This document shows, piece by piece, positions 49,223 through 56,259 of a stretch of 64,000 bases of DNA. Origin of the DNA: Pardosa pseudoannulata (lineage: Eukaryota > Arthropoda > Arachnida > Araneae > Lycosidae); assembly GCA_032207245.1 (NCBI GenBank), contig CM063508.1:189378957-189442956 (forward strand), written 5' to 3'. The position numbers and the translations under genes are program-made. Every line of letters begins with the position of its first letter. Position 1 is the first letter of the stretch. Under the pieces are notes generated by a model. That model saw only the letters and a list, made by a program, of their open reading frames with translations, was not told where the DNA came from and made no database searches.

Positions 49223-51210
49223 TCTCTCGATATTTTTGGTTCGGAGTGTTAGTGTGGAAAAGAATTACAGAAATAAAATTTAATACAAACAGTGGAAAAT
49301 TCGTTTGGAGTGCTAGGGTCTACTTTTTGCAACACTAGGGCTATTGAGACCGGGACCTACAGCTTAAAGCCGATTCCGAACGGCTGCGAACATCCATGCC
49401 ACTGTGGGATTCGAACCGACGAACTGCGGTTCCGAAGGCCAGCACCCTAACCAATCGGCCATCGCTCGGCCTGTGTTGCTCCGGAGTTGATCTGAAATAG
49501 ACCTCGTTTCTGATGTCACTTAGCCATACGCTACTCCTATTAAGGCAAAGGGCCTTTCATTTTAAAGAGGATCGTTAAGGTGAAGTAACAATTTAGTTCC
49601 AGAGGGTCCTCGTTATTTTGAAGCAAGGCTCAAGCAGAAGACCTATAGGTTTAGCCTGCAGTCTTAATTGAGAATTTGGAATACCCTATCTGACTTGCCT
49701 TCAGCGAGCACGTTGCCTTCACCGACTGAACTACCTCTACCTTTACACTACATTTTATAAGAATTAAGTTCTACAAACAATTTCTACACAGCAACAATTA
49801 AAATCAGAAATACAAAATGACTAGATTCAAATCAGTACAGAAGTAACAAACTATTAAAAAAAAAAAAAAAGAAGAATAAAAAGCACAATCCAATCCAATA
49901 AGGTTTCGTGTATTTTAAAATCAAAAATCAATCGAACAAAATATGAGTCGTTTTCTACGACGAAAGCGGTGTAAGTTCATTTTGACAAAAAATTAGTGGA
50001 TAAAAATGAATACCATTTACTATAAACTTTATATAAAAATAAGTTTTATAAATATGCATATTTCTATTTTAATTTTTATAAATAGTTAAATTAATATTAT
50101 CGATATCTAAAAGTAAATATTTATAAATAATTACCAATGAATAACTCATTCGACAGAAAATACGAACAGACAAAATACACACTAAACTCCTAACACGACT
50201 CCTGCTATATTCTATTCAATGATGAGGAATCATTTCCACGACAAATGACTTCGAATAACGTGAAAACTTTTATAGAATTGTTGAACAGGCAAATACACGG
50301 GAGATTCAAAGTTTGGGGGAAAAAAACTGGAACTTTACACAAAATTTTCAAAAAAAAGCAAGCATTGTCAATATTTAAAATAAAAATTATATCAAGGTTA
50401 ATTTCCAGATATCGGAACTAGAGCTGGATTAATATTGATATATCCAAATATCCAATATGTATATATATATATATATATATATAATAATCCAATAATAATT
50501 GGATAATAATAATAATAATTGGATATATTACATATTATATATATATATATATATATATATAATATGTAATATATCCAATATGTTCCAATATATATCACCT
50601 TGTTGCAAAACATTTAAGAGAGTAAAAATAAAAATAAATATTTTAATTATTTCAGACATGCCAGCACTCAAGAGCGTTGCTCGAAATTTCAACATGCTAA
50701 GTACAGATTAAACATATCTTATTGGTTTCAAAATTAAAATTTAATTTAAGATATTTACACAGTAGTCATTATAAAAGGTGAATTAAAATTTATGCATATA
50801 AAAATATATGAGTAGCATTAACTAATTTTTCAGAACGGCGTTTCTTGTAGCAGCACCGACTCCGATTCAAATATTTCTATTTTACTTCCATCAGGGATTC
50901 TAGAATTAGTCTACTCAAATTCGACCTAAATTCAGTTTCCGCACAGTACTGAAAATGCAGCATGAACGCGTGGAAAACAGCATCAAAACTTGGTATTCAG
51001 TTGCAGAATTGCATTCTTAGAGCTGTTCGAAAGTTTGGTTTATTTCCGGAGATACCAAATTTTCTCATTTCTCCGGCACGTCTGTCGTTTAAGAAAATTA
51101 TTTTTAAGAACTGGTTAAAAAACAATTATTTAAAAAATTCCTACCTCAGGTGGAAGGTTAAACTGCTCATAGGCAGCCAAAGCGTTGATGACGCTGCTAG
51201 TAGAGTGCAT
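23794..51210 (-). CDS. Multi-exon CXXC zinc-finger protein (hand-assembled, 10 coding exons plus a possible 11th)
   Basis: Seen: ten minus-strand exons at 51145-51210, 46160-46229, 44042-44126, 41701-41764, 39131-39165, 35854-35884, 34790-34872, 31795-31837, 30520-30570 and 26872-27168. Each has an AG acceptor (after the first) and a GT donor, and the phases chain 0-0-1-2-0-2-0-2-0-0-0 with no stop. The sum is 825 nt, or 275 residues; exon 23794-23822 would add Met-Ser and a stop. Protein layout: 1-95 unrecognised and probably helical; 96-117 acidic/Ser with V112-V113-E-I115; 118-150 Ser/Ala/Thr; basic clusters R151-R153 and K165-R166; 177-230 Pro/Gln/Ala-rich; 231-275 CXXC finger. Known: CXXC fingers bind unmethylated CpG DNA in nuclear chromatin proteins. 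Inferred: a nuclear CpG-binding adaptor. The finger resembles DNMT1, but no RFTS, BAH or methyltransferase domain is visible, so I give no symbol. Transcript evidence is absent. Confidence 0.75.
24090..25740. repeat. Intronic AT-rich dispersed repeat family
   Basis: Related copies occur at about 25060-25378, 25540-26065, 36490-36842, 44220-44480 and 45975-46137. Shared blocks are TAAATTTAAATTTTAACATA and TTCATTTCATTCATAT, and several copies end with a CCCCTGA terminus. The whole cluster lies in the intron between exons 10 and 11 or in other introns of the gene. Confidence 0.55.
25751..25926 (+). mobile_element. tRNA-derived SINE with 11-bp TSD
   Basis: CATATATCTAG flanks it at 25740-25750 and 25927-25937. 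The A-box-like TGGTCGAATGG and a perfect B box in GGGTTCGAATCCC show tRNA ancestry and an internal Pol III promoter. The tail is CTCCAAAACCAAGC, not poly(A). Other copies: 49304-49471 (minus), 47421-47478 (5' fragment), 21466 (minus) and two decayed copies at 12512 and 13094. Confidence 0.92.
26180..26665 (+). pseudogene. Tc1-like transposase relic, C-terminal part
   Basis: Frames broken by shifts and stops read in order [13 protein letters not shown], then [19 protein letters not shown], then IEHL and a final AVLKGKG. These match the order of the C-terminal half of Tc1/mariner DDE transposases. The usual Asp of the QQDNAPxH motif is Val here and the frame is shifted at least twice, so it is dead. 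It ends about 205 bp from exon 10. Confidence 0.85.
26872..27168 (-). CDS. Exon 10 (297 nt), CXXC zinc finger
   Basis: The acceptor is TTTTTTTCTAG and the donor is GTAAGT; phase is 0 at both ends. After a Pro/Gln/Ala-rich stretch it encodes [19 protein letters not shown], followed by [19 protein letters not shown] and RLRRCPS. Cysteines 235, 238, 241, 246, 249, 252, 268 and 273 fit the eight zinc ligands of a CXXC domain, and RFGG matches the conserved KFGG motif. Four residues between the third and fourth cysteine match DNMT1; MLL and CFP1 have five. Confidence 0.93.
27173..29160. other. Intron 9 distal part, no exon or element recognised
   Basis: AT-rich DNA with short T and A runs. The open frames at 27712-27936 and 27893-28114 lack motifs and oppose the gene's exon pattern. 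Confidence 0.5.
29440..29700 (-). mobile_element. Second SINE-like family, minus strand
   Basis: The minus strand reads TGGTCAGTTGGCCAAGGC, then AGAGGGTTGTAGGTTTGGAG, resembling eroded tRNA A and B boxes. The downstream body shares the block around CAAGCAGAAG(T/A)CC-ATAGG with 49600-49742. Confidence 0.5.
29748..30400. mobile_element. Second copy of the 3326-3994 hAT family
   Basis: It starts CAGGGCCTGATTATC and is collinear with the first copy, through GGTGGAGGGCACAAAAATTG to GTGCCCTGGGCACAAAAG. The terminal CTTAGACTGGCCCTA is missing. It lies in intron 9, about 120 bp downstream of exon 9. Confidence 0.8.
30520..30570 (-). CDS. Exon 9 (51 nt, second half of NLS)
   Basis: The acceptor is CTTTCTTTGCAG and the donor is GTGAGT. 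It reads [17 protein letters not shown]. Its length is a multiple of three and phase is 0 at both ends, so it could be skipped without a frameshift. The copy-2 hAT-like repeat ends about 120 bp from it. Confidence 0.75.
31411..31687 (+). mobile_element. Harbinger-like MITE, intronic copy
   Basis: The termini TGTAGCCTTCACACTATGG and CCATAGTGTGGAGGGACCT are flanked by TTA on both sides (31408-31410, 31688-31690). It lies 107 bp from exon 8. A 3-bp TTA/TCA duplication with no transposase suggests PIF/Harbinger. Confidence 0.85.
31795..31837 (-). CDS. Exon 8 (43 nt, first half of bipartite NLS)
   Basis: The acceptor is CTGTATTTATAG and the donor is the weak GTACAG. It reads [14 protein letters not shown] after the shared Ser145 and ends in phase 0. 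The RKR cluster is the first basic half of a nuclear localisation signal completed by exon 9. Confidence 0.7.
31930..34700. other. Intron 7: AT-rich, one TA tract, no exon seen
   Basis: A (TA)n run lies at about 34243-34266 and CA/TA tracts at 34600-34680. Nothing with a clear terminus or coding phase was recognised. Around 33540-34120 the composition is less AT-rich and may be an old unrecognised element. Confidence 0.45.
34790..34872 (-). CDS. Exon 7 (83 nt, GC-rich Ser/Ala/Thr linker)
   Basis: The acceptor is CTTTTTTCCAG and the donor is GTAAGTTG. In the phase forced by exon 6 it reads [20 protein letters not shown] then QESSGSS, ending in phase 2. Another frame is open and proline-rich, so the phase depends on the exon 6 and exon 8 joins, which agree. 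Confidence 0.75.
35649..35704. repeat. A56 homopolymer in intron 6
   Basis: An uninterrupted A run. It reads as poly(T) on the gene's strand. No retroposon body with target duplication is obvious beside it. Confidence 0.95.
35854..35884 (-). CDS. Exon 6 microexon (31 nt), candidate SIM
   Basis: The acceptor is TGTTTTACAG and the donor is the weaker GTATAG. It completes a serine run and reads [10 protein letters not shown] (residues 108-117), ending in phase 0. Val-Val-x-Ile next to Ser and acidic residues resembles a SUMO-interacting motif; that is an inference from motif shape only. A mariner MITE lies 86 bp upstream in the intron. Confidence 0.7.
35970..36253. mobile_element. mariner MITE with TA duplication
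   Basis: The ends TACAAGGCTCATCCAGAAAG and GATGTGCCTCGTA form terminal inverted repeats flanked by TA at 35968-35969 and 36254-36255. The interior matches the edges of the transposase relic at 58305-58949, so it is an internally deleted derivative of that family. It lies 86 bp upstream of exon 6. Confidence 0.88.
36955..37320. repeat. Compound TA/TG/CA microsatellite
   Basis: Alternating TATATG and ACACAC tracts, including a near-repeat of the TTTATGTGTGTGTACATACA block at about 37124 and 37191. The Tyr/Ile/Cys-rich frames on both strands are simple-sequence translations. Confidence 0.9.
37407..37919. mobile_element. Non-autonomous hAT element, perfect 8-bp TSD
   Basis: It begins CAGTGGTGGTGAAGAAC and ends GTAGGTTGGCAACCTCTG, and is flanked by TACTATAT at 37399-37406 and 37920-37927. 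Terminal repeats agree only at the extreme ends, but the target duplication is exact. The 513 bp carry no transposase. Confidence 0.85.
37950..38355. other. Unexplained GC-richer island in intron 5
   Basis: Bounded by TA tracts and much less AT-rich than its surroundings. On the minus strand it has an AATAAA near 38020, which would suit a solo LTR, but I could not define TG/CA ends or a target duplication. No exon phase fits the gene. Confidence 0.3.
38360..39010. repeat. TA microsatellite cluster with local triplication
   Basis: TA runs lie at 38360-38415, 38668-38711, 38821-38832 and 38923-38994. Between them a unit TATGTTAACTTTTTAATTAT plus ATAAAAATATATTTAATATT recurs at about 38766, 38858 and 39010. 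Confidence 0.9.
39131..39165 (-). CDS. Exon 5 (35 nt, acidic segment)
   Basis: The acceptor is TTATTTTTCAG and the donor is GTAAGA. It encodes [11 protein letters not shown] and ends in phase 2. It sits just below a region crowded with TA microsatellites (38360-39010). Confidence 0.75.
40581..41442. mobile_element. hAT-like element with TTAAGGAC subterminal repeats
   Basis: The ends GGGGTTCCCACTG and CTGTGGGAACCCT are inverted. Flanks CTTAGAAA and ATTAGAGG match at 5 of 8. Near each end AAGGAC recurs four or more times, typical of hAT subterminal transposase-binding repeats. It lies in intron 4 and contains a TA tract at 40937-40986. Confidence 0.7.
41701..41764 (-). CDS. Exon 4 (64 nt, residues 75-95)
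   Basis: The acceptor is ATTTTTCAG and the donor is GTATGT. It reads [20 protein letters not shown] then P and ends in phase 0. The unbroken frame through exons 2-4, each bounded by canonical splice sites, is the main support for the N-terminal model. Confidence 0.8.
42000..44030. other. Intron 3: no exon or intact element seen
   Basis: AT-rich, with a T34 run at 42939-42972. A direct repeat of the CAGTGACAGCTGT type lies at about 42300-42335. Nothing else is recognised. Confidence 0.5.
44042..44126 (-). CDS. Exon 3 (85 nt, residues 46-74)
   Basis: The acceptor is AAACTCAG and the donor is a strong GTAAGT. It encodes a second likely helical segment that includes [18 protein letters not shown]. 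It starts in phase 1 and ends in phase 2, leaving GC to make Ala74 with exon 4. The exon is clearly richer in GC than its flanks. Confidence 0.8.
45326..45900 (+). mobile_element. Harbinger-like MITE (outer copy) interrupted by a second copy
   Basis: Outer parts are 45326-45412 and 45714-45900, joined across the element at 45413-45710. The outer left terminus has lost its CCTCCACACTATGG repeat. Its right end is GTGTGGAGGGGCCT. Confidence 0.85.
45413..45710 (+). mobile_element. Harbinger-like MITE (inner copy)
   Basis: The termini TGTAGCCTCCACACTATGG and CCATAGTGTGGAGGCGCCT are both intact and flanked by AAA on each side (45410-45412, 45711-45713). The copy at 31411 shows the uninterrupted host sequence at the same internal position. 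Confidence 0.9.
46160..46229 (-). CDS. Exon 2 (70 nt, residues 23-45 plus one base)
   Basis: A TTTTTTGCAG acceptor precedes GGATATATT, and the donor is GTAAGC. It reads [20 protein letters not shown] then VET, a basic, probably helical segment. It ends in phase 1 and shares codon 46 (Gly) with exon 3. Confidence 0.8.
46966..47418 (+). repeat. Left arm of a 4.6-kb-spaced inverted repeat
   Basis: Its reverse complement matches 52062-52532 along nearly its whole length, including a central TA tract (47269-47306) and the CAATGTCATT(T/G)GATGA and TAAATAGCCACT blocks. It lies in intron 1. It may be two copies of a dispersed element or an inverted duplication. Confidence 0.8.
47421..47478 (+). mobile_element. 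5' fragment of the tRNA-derived SINE
   Basis: It matches the first 60 bp of the SINE at 25751 (GGCCGAATGATGGCCGATTG, then TGCTGGCCTTCGG) and stops before the B box. Confidence 0.75.
48113..48262 (+). mobile_element. Helitron family H-A, 5' fragment
   Basis: It begins A|TCCCCTCTATAATAATAGCC and follows the other copies through TATGAAGCGGTTG, then jumps to the GTTCGAAATCCACC block, so it is internally deleted and lacks a 3' end. Confidence 0.7.
49169..49218. repeat. A50 homopolymer in intron 1
   Basis: An uninterrupted A run 86 bp before the inverted SINE copy at 49304. I could not link it to that SINE, whose own tail is not poly(A). Confidence 0.9.
49304..49471 (-). mobile_element. SINE copy, minus strand
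   Basis: Near full length. On the minus strand it reads through TTGGTTAGGGTGCTGGCCTT and GGTTCGAATCCCAC (intact B box) to the shared tail. It lies in intron 1. Confidence 0.85.
49600..49742 (-). mobile_element. Second copy of the other SINE-like family
   Basis: It shares the CAAGCAGAAGACCTATAGG-type block with 29440-29700 and on the minus strand reads AGTTCAGTCGGTGAAGGC, a tRNA A-box-like start. Confidence 0.45.
50518..50579. repeat. 62-bp near-perfect palindrome
   Basis: Arms ATTGGATATATTACATATTA flank a TA core. Related GGAT/ATCC pieces precede it at 50440-50520. It would form a long hairpin. Confidence 0.85.
50653..51084. mobile_element. Second copy of the CAGACATGCCAAC TIR element
   Basis: It begins CAGACATGCCAGC and ends TCTCCGGCACGTCTG, collinear with 6686-7237, including TATCTTATTGGTTTC and GGGATTCTAGA blocks. 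It lies in intron 1, with its end 61 bp from exon 1. A target duplication is not clear here. Confidence 0.7.
51145..51210 (-). CDS. Exon 1 coding part (residues 1-22)
   Basis: It begins at ATG 51210 and reads [20 protein letters not shown] then PE, ending at a GTAGGA donor in phase 0. The frame stays open upstream to 51516, but that stretch is compositionally like the surrounding noncoding DNA and contains the CCAAT/TATA candidates, so I place the start at 51210. The join to exon 2 is in phase. Confidence 0.7.
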
Positions 51211-51337
51211 CGTAGAAAAAAATTTCCGCTCATAAAAAATAAGTCGCAGTCTGATAATAACTAACAGATTAATGACTAGAAAATTTAGAACGATCGAGGA
51301 TATTGAGTCAGGGTTGCCAAGACAAAAGTTGGCGATC

Positions 51338-51362
51338 ATATATACGTCCAAAACCTGATTGG
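51338..51362 (-). promoter_or_regulatory. Candidate CCAAT and TATA boxes of the CXXC gene
   Basis: On the minus strand, CACCAATCAG (CCAAT core at 51357-51362) is followed by GTATATATGA (TATA core at 51338-51344), about 128 nt upstream of the ATG at 51210. The order fits a TATA promoter with start near 51310. In DNA this AT-rich a TATA match alone is weak, so this is tentative. Confidence 0.35.
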
Positions 51363-52061
51363 TGCACTTGCCGACGCCCCTCCTCTCCATAGAGTCCGTG
51401 CCTTGTCCAAGAAAAGGGGGGTCGTTACTGAACACTGGCTTGCTTGTAGGTAAATCCAGCTGAATGTGCAATTTTCGAACAGAAAAAAATGTTTTTCGAG
51501 AACAAGCATATTCCATGGGAAAAAATAGCGTTAACCTTCAATACTGAGAACAAACTGTTCGAAAAAAGGAAGGCTGCTCTTAAACCTTATTTTTCGTAGA
51601 GAAGTAGCCTGCACACTAAAACAAAGTTATTGCATTACAAAATTTACAACATTCTCAGTATGACTTAGAATTGTTCTATTCGGCCTCTCTTAAACATCAT
51701 CAGAGTATTTTACGTTATGCAAATTTGAGTTCTAAAGTTATAAAAAGTAATTCATTTCAACGATGTTCTATTAAAAAAACAATACGACCACAAAATCATT
51801 AACAACGCACTTATTTTCGATATTAGTTTAGTTTTTCACATATCTAAGAATAATGATAAGTGCTGCCAAAATACGAAAAGTAAAAATTTCACAAAAGTTA
51901 CAAAATAACATCTACCATTACTGAAACATCTGAAAATTAATTATTTACATTTAAATTATGTTTAAATAACGATTTACATTAATTACTTCTAAATTAAATA
52001 TACCGTTACAAAATAACTTCTTTTGAAGCGAATGTTTGATTACTGTATTAGAGATTTAAAA

Positions 52062-52174
52062 AACCCAGAATTTTGGGAGGAAATGATTTTAACAGTTTTT
52101 ACATTTATTTTTTCAATAGTGGCTATTTAAGAAATAGCATATTATTTCTAACAGATTTTTTTTTAACTTTTGGT

Positions 52175-52240
<66 letters not shown>

Positions 52241-52532
52241 AAATAATAGCAATGAGCATTCAAATACTATTATAGTAGTACTTATGTCATTAATTACCCT
52301 GTTAGTCTTATCAAACACATAACTGGTTGATTCAATTTAAAAGGCTAATATATTTATATACATTATTTTTTATCATTATTTGTTATGTAAACTGCTTTAT
52401 GCTAAACTTTTTCCCTCCTTTTATAATATAAAAATAAATATCTTCAAATTTAAAATAACAGTTTATTATTTTTTGTAATGCATATATCATTTAAAGGTGT
52501 CATCCAATGACAATGTTGCATTTTGTGTCTAA
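52062..52532 (-). repeat. Right arm of the inverted repeat
   Basis: Reverse complement of 46966-47418 with a longer TA tract (52178-52234). The two arms enclose exon 1 and the proposed promoter. Confidence 0.8.
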
Positions 52533-53058
52533 TTCCTAAACACATACTGTGCGTGCGTGCGTCCGTGTATGTGTGTGTGCGTGTGTCGGTCGGTTGCAGT
52601 CCTGGATTTTCTGTTGAGCAAGGATTCGAACTCTAAAAAAGGTGCATCGATTTACTTTCAGTTTTCGTTCCTCCAAAAAAAAAAAAAAAAAAAAAAAACG
52701 GTTTTTAGTTCGATTCCCAATGAAAAATTTTATTTTATGTACAGTGGCCTCCTCTTAATGTGATCGCTGTTCATGTTACCAATAGCTTATTGTTCTCGAA
52801 ATCACTGGTTCCCGATTTTCTCTATTCACTTGTATGTTAAAAGGATCGCTTTATGCGATCGTTACATCGGTTCATGTTATCCGTTTTCGAACCTCATTTT
52901 AACTGGCAAAGGAATATTCACACTGTATTCAGAAAAAAATCTTTTCTTTCCTTCCGCTGCCTTTTTTTCCTTTAAATTTCCGAGAATTCTCTTCTTTAAC
53001 CCAGGGAAATAGGGAAAGAACAAAGGAGTGGGAAATGACACGTTCCTGTCATTTCTCA

Positions 53059-53336
53059 TGTAGCCTCCACACCATGGCCAATGTTTCACCACTTCCTGAT
53101 GGCGACCTTGGTTCACGGATTGCATCCACATGCTGGGCCACTCAATGAGCTCGTGGATTCGTCTACTGCGCACTTTAGTTGCGCATCTGGCTGTCTTTGA
53201 TCTTTGGAGAAAAACCGCCTCCGAAGCCATCGTCCGCGAAGGCTATTTTATCGTCTGCTGCCATCGACCACGATAAGCCAAACCCTCTCCAGATGGTGGT
53301 GATGGCTTGCAGTGGTCCATAGTGTGGAGGGGGCCT
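53059..53336 (+). mobile_element. Harbinger-like MITE
   Basis: It starts TGTAGCCTCCACACCATGG and ends CCATAGTGTGGAGGGGGCCT, with TCA on both sides (53056-53058, 53337-53339). A hAT element lies six bases beyond it. Confidence 0.88.
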
Positions 53337-53342
53337 TCAGAA

Positions 53343-54547
53343 CAGTGGCGTGCGTACCATATGTGCAGGGTGTGCACTGCACACCCTGGCAAAATTATCA
53401 GGGACAATAATTTTCTGCACCTATGTCTACCTATCTTTATATGGTATATAATAAATATTATTTATAATATATTCAAATATTATGTTGATTTGCTTGCTTG
53501 TATTCCCGCAGTGCGTGCGGTACTAGGTGCTGCACCACGTAGCGCGCAAACGAACATAGGAAGTTCTGATGTGTACGCACTGCGCCCTAAATTGAAAATC
53601 ACGCTTTATATGTATGGGCTACTGGAGAAGAACAGCATACTATGGCAGTGAGGCAAGTGCAGCTATTTTTTCTGCACTTCGCATTCAGAATCATCCGAAG
53701 GTAAGGTTTATTAAGAATTGTATTAGAGCGGGGACTTTTTTTTTTTTTCCGTTTTTTAACTGATTAACTGGCCATACGATTTTGAAGACGGTTAATGTTT
53801 AAATTTATGTATTGTAAGATTTTGTTATCTTGGAAATATAAGAGACGTATTTCATCAATATAAAGTGATATGTTTTAGTGTGGTAAATTAATTTCGGTGA
53901 TGTATTCTATTTTTTGAAATAATTAGCTGAAAAACAATGTTGTTTTGTTTTAAAGAAACGAATTTTAACAGAACAGTACAAATTTTACCCTTCATTGTGT
54001 CTTACAGACAATGTATAAGTTATATAATGTAACACCATATCCCTGGTTTTGTTTTTAAAAATTGCCAAGATGTTTTTCGCAGACTATATGAATTTCGATT
54101 GTTAAAAACAATTAATAAATATAATTTAATCCACTGACCGAACGAGAAACAGTTCTCTCTATTGTGCCAGCGTGCAGCGAAATCTTCTACACGTGGAATA
54201 GACGTTCGGTTTGTCGGCATGGCAGCGGCGGGCGCCCTGTGGTGCTACGTTGGCTGAACATATAAGTTTTTCGTGCAAGCCCGAAGCGTTGCTTTTTCTA
54301 CTCCGATATGACACCATACAAAAAAAGACATGGTTTTTGCTTCGGGGCTAGTAGAATTCTCATAAGTTGAGCTGTTTTTATAGTTATAACTCGACTACTC
54401 GTAGGTAAATATTTTATTTATTGTATTCTTTAAATTTATATTCGTAATAAATAACCCGTTTCAGAATGAATGTCTCAGTAATTAAAGATTTATTGGAAAA
54501 TCCACGTTCTCTGCACACCCTGCATGAAAGCCTACCGCACGCCACTG
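53343..54547. mobile_element. hAT element of 1.2 kb with a 12-bp perfect TIR
   Basis: The ends CAGTGGCGTGCG and CGCACGCCACTG are exact inverted repeats. CTTCAGAA (53335-53342) and CTTCACAA (54548-54555) flank it, 7/8. A GTGCACTGCACACCC block recurs inside both ends. No transposase frame is recognisable. The GC content at 53500-53600 and 54200-54260 exceeds that of the host DNA. Confidence 0.88.
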
Positions 54548-54589
54548 CTTCACAAATAGGCACACCCTGCTGCTGGCCAATGGTTATCA

Positions 54590-54887
54590 TGTAGCCTCCA
54601 CACTATGGCCAGTTGTTCACCACATCCTGGTGGTAACCTCGAACGATGGTTCAAGGGTCGCATCCACACGCTGGGCCACGGAATGAGCCGAGCGCATTGA
54701 TTCGTCCATAGGGTCTACTGCGCACTTAAGTTGCGCATCTGGCTGCCTTTGATCTTTGGAGAAAAACCGCTTCCGAAGCCATCGTCCGCCAAGACTATTT
54801 TATCGTCTGCCGCCATCGGCCACGATAAGCCAAAGCCCCTCCAGACGGTGGTGATGGCTTGCAGTGGACCATAGTGTGGAGGCGTCT
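54590..54887 (+). mobile_element. Harbinger-like MITE
   Basis: Intact ends TGTAGCCTCCACACTATGG and CCATAGTGTGGAGGCGTCT with TCA on both sides (54587-54589, 54888-54890). A minus-strand frame across it reads [19 protein letters not shown] and [12 protein letters not shown], as in other copies. Confidence 0.9.
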
Positions 54888-55125
54888 TCAGATAAGCAGC
54901 ATTCTTAATGGAACTGAGAATTCCCATTTTATGCCTCGCTCGCTTACGTGAAGCCAGAAAGCGAAATGATTGAACGTTAAAACATAAGATCGAAATGTTA
55001 AATCGATATGACAAGTTGATTAGGATGACGAACCATTTATCAACGAGCTTCTTAGAAAAAATAGTAGACAGTCAACAATGCATCCATTTTTTAAAATTTT
55101 GCATGCAATTCTTATGTTTTTAAAG

Positions 55126-56043
55126 CAGTGGTCGGCAACCTGTTTGTTCTTAAGGGCGCAATACTAAATTTGAAAATCACCGAGGGCGCATATTTTACAG
55201 ATAATCAACAGGTATAAATAGGCATAAAAAAAAAACAGATTTTTTTTATAACTTTATTTTGTTGGTGTCATACATAATGATACATATAGTTCAGTGTGAA
55301 ACTTGGGTGTCCATATTTTCAGCTAATTTCTTATAATTGGGGATATATTTAGAGTTCCCGGTCCTTAAACAATTATCTAAATGTGAGTCATTAAGCTTTG
55401 TTCGGTATTTTGATTTCAAATTTTTCATATTTGAGAACAAAGACTCGCAATTGTATGTTGCACAATATGAATAAATTTTTAGCTCACATTTCCTTAAAAT
55501 ACTTATACTTATAGGGTAGGATACTTATTTTCATCGACTAAATTCCAAAACATTTTATCATTACTATGCGCTTTTAAAATAATATCACTTTGCAAGTTTA
55601 TTATTTCTAATTCTAGGTCTTCGATATTATGAAGCTCGAAATACACTGAAACTAATTCAAGGACATCATCTTCAGTAACATTGAATGGATTTATGAAAAA
55701 TCTTAGAACGGGTTCTAATGCTGCAAAATCGTCAAATCTAGAAGAAAACTCTTCTATTAGCTTATCTATAATTTCTAAATATGATGTAGCAGTAAAATTT
55801 TCGTTATTCAAATTTAAACTCTCAACAGTATATTTTATATTTGGGATATGTGATAATGATTTTTTCAATAGATGGGATTTCAACAACACTAACTTGCATT
55901 TGAATGTCCTAAACTCAACTGACTACTTGCTGTATATCGCCGTTTGACAAGAGTAAGTAAATCGCTCTGGCTATCATACATTTACATTAGTCCATCGAGG
56001 GCGAATTAAAAATCGATCGGGGGCGCCGCGTTGCCTACCCCTG
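55126..56043. mobile_element. hAT element with transposase remnant
   Basis: The ends CAGTGGTCGGCAACC and GTTGCCTACCCCTG are inverted. TTTTAAAG (55118-55125) and TTTTAGAG (56044-56051) flank it, 7/8. Inside is the C-terminal part of a hAT transposase on the minus strand, so the 918-bp element is a deletion derivative of an autonomous copy. Confidence 0.9.
55291..55889 (-). pseudogene. hAT transposase C-terminal relic (GTF2IRD2/ZBED-like)
   Basis: The minus frame 55889-55509 contains ALEPVLRFFINPFNV and LELEIINLQSDIILKAHSND, then stops. In a shifted frame the homology continues with CESLFSNMKNLKSKYRTKLN and DSHLDNCLR to a stop at 55291. This order is that of the hAT dimerisation region in ZBED5/GTF2IRD2-type proteins. 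The N-terminal BED finger and catalytic residues are missing and the frame is broken, so it is non-functional. Confidence 0.88.
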
Positions 56044-56259
56044 TTTTAGAGGATAGTATACAGTACGTAAATATAAGGTGAGTTTTTTCATTTTATTTTG
56101 AAATTTAGTACGTGTCACTTAAAAGGTGGTGGGTAGATGTATCTCATTTCTGGTTATCGAAATTACGGTGGCCGAAAAATGATCATATTAAAGTAAAGAA
56201 ACGATCTTTACTAATATCACTCTAATCAAACTAACGAGCTAGATATAATATAATAATAA

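Noticed and set aside
51211..51516. Upstream extension of the first exon (100 more residues in frame)
   Set aside because: Its composition looks noncoding and it would include the CCAAT/TATA candidates; an N-terminal extension cannot be fully excluded.
52741..52910. pogo/Tigger-like MITE starting ACAGTGGCCTCCTCTTAATG
   Set aside because: The left end looks suggestive, but no convincing inverted partner or TA duplication was found.
52877..53230. 117-residue minus-strand frame
   Set aside because: Its first half is MITE sequence and its second half lacks any motif or splice support.
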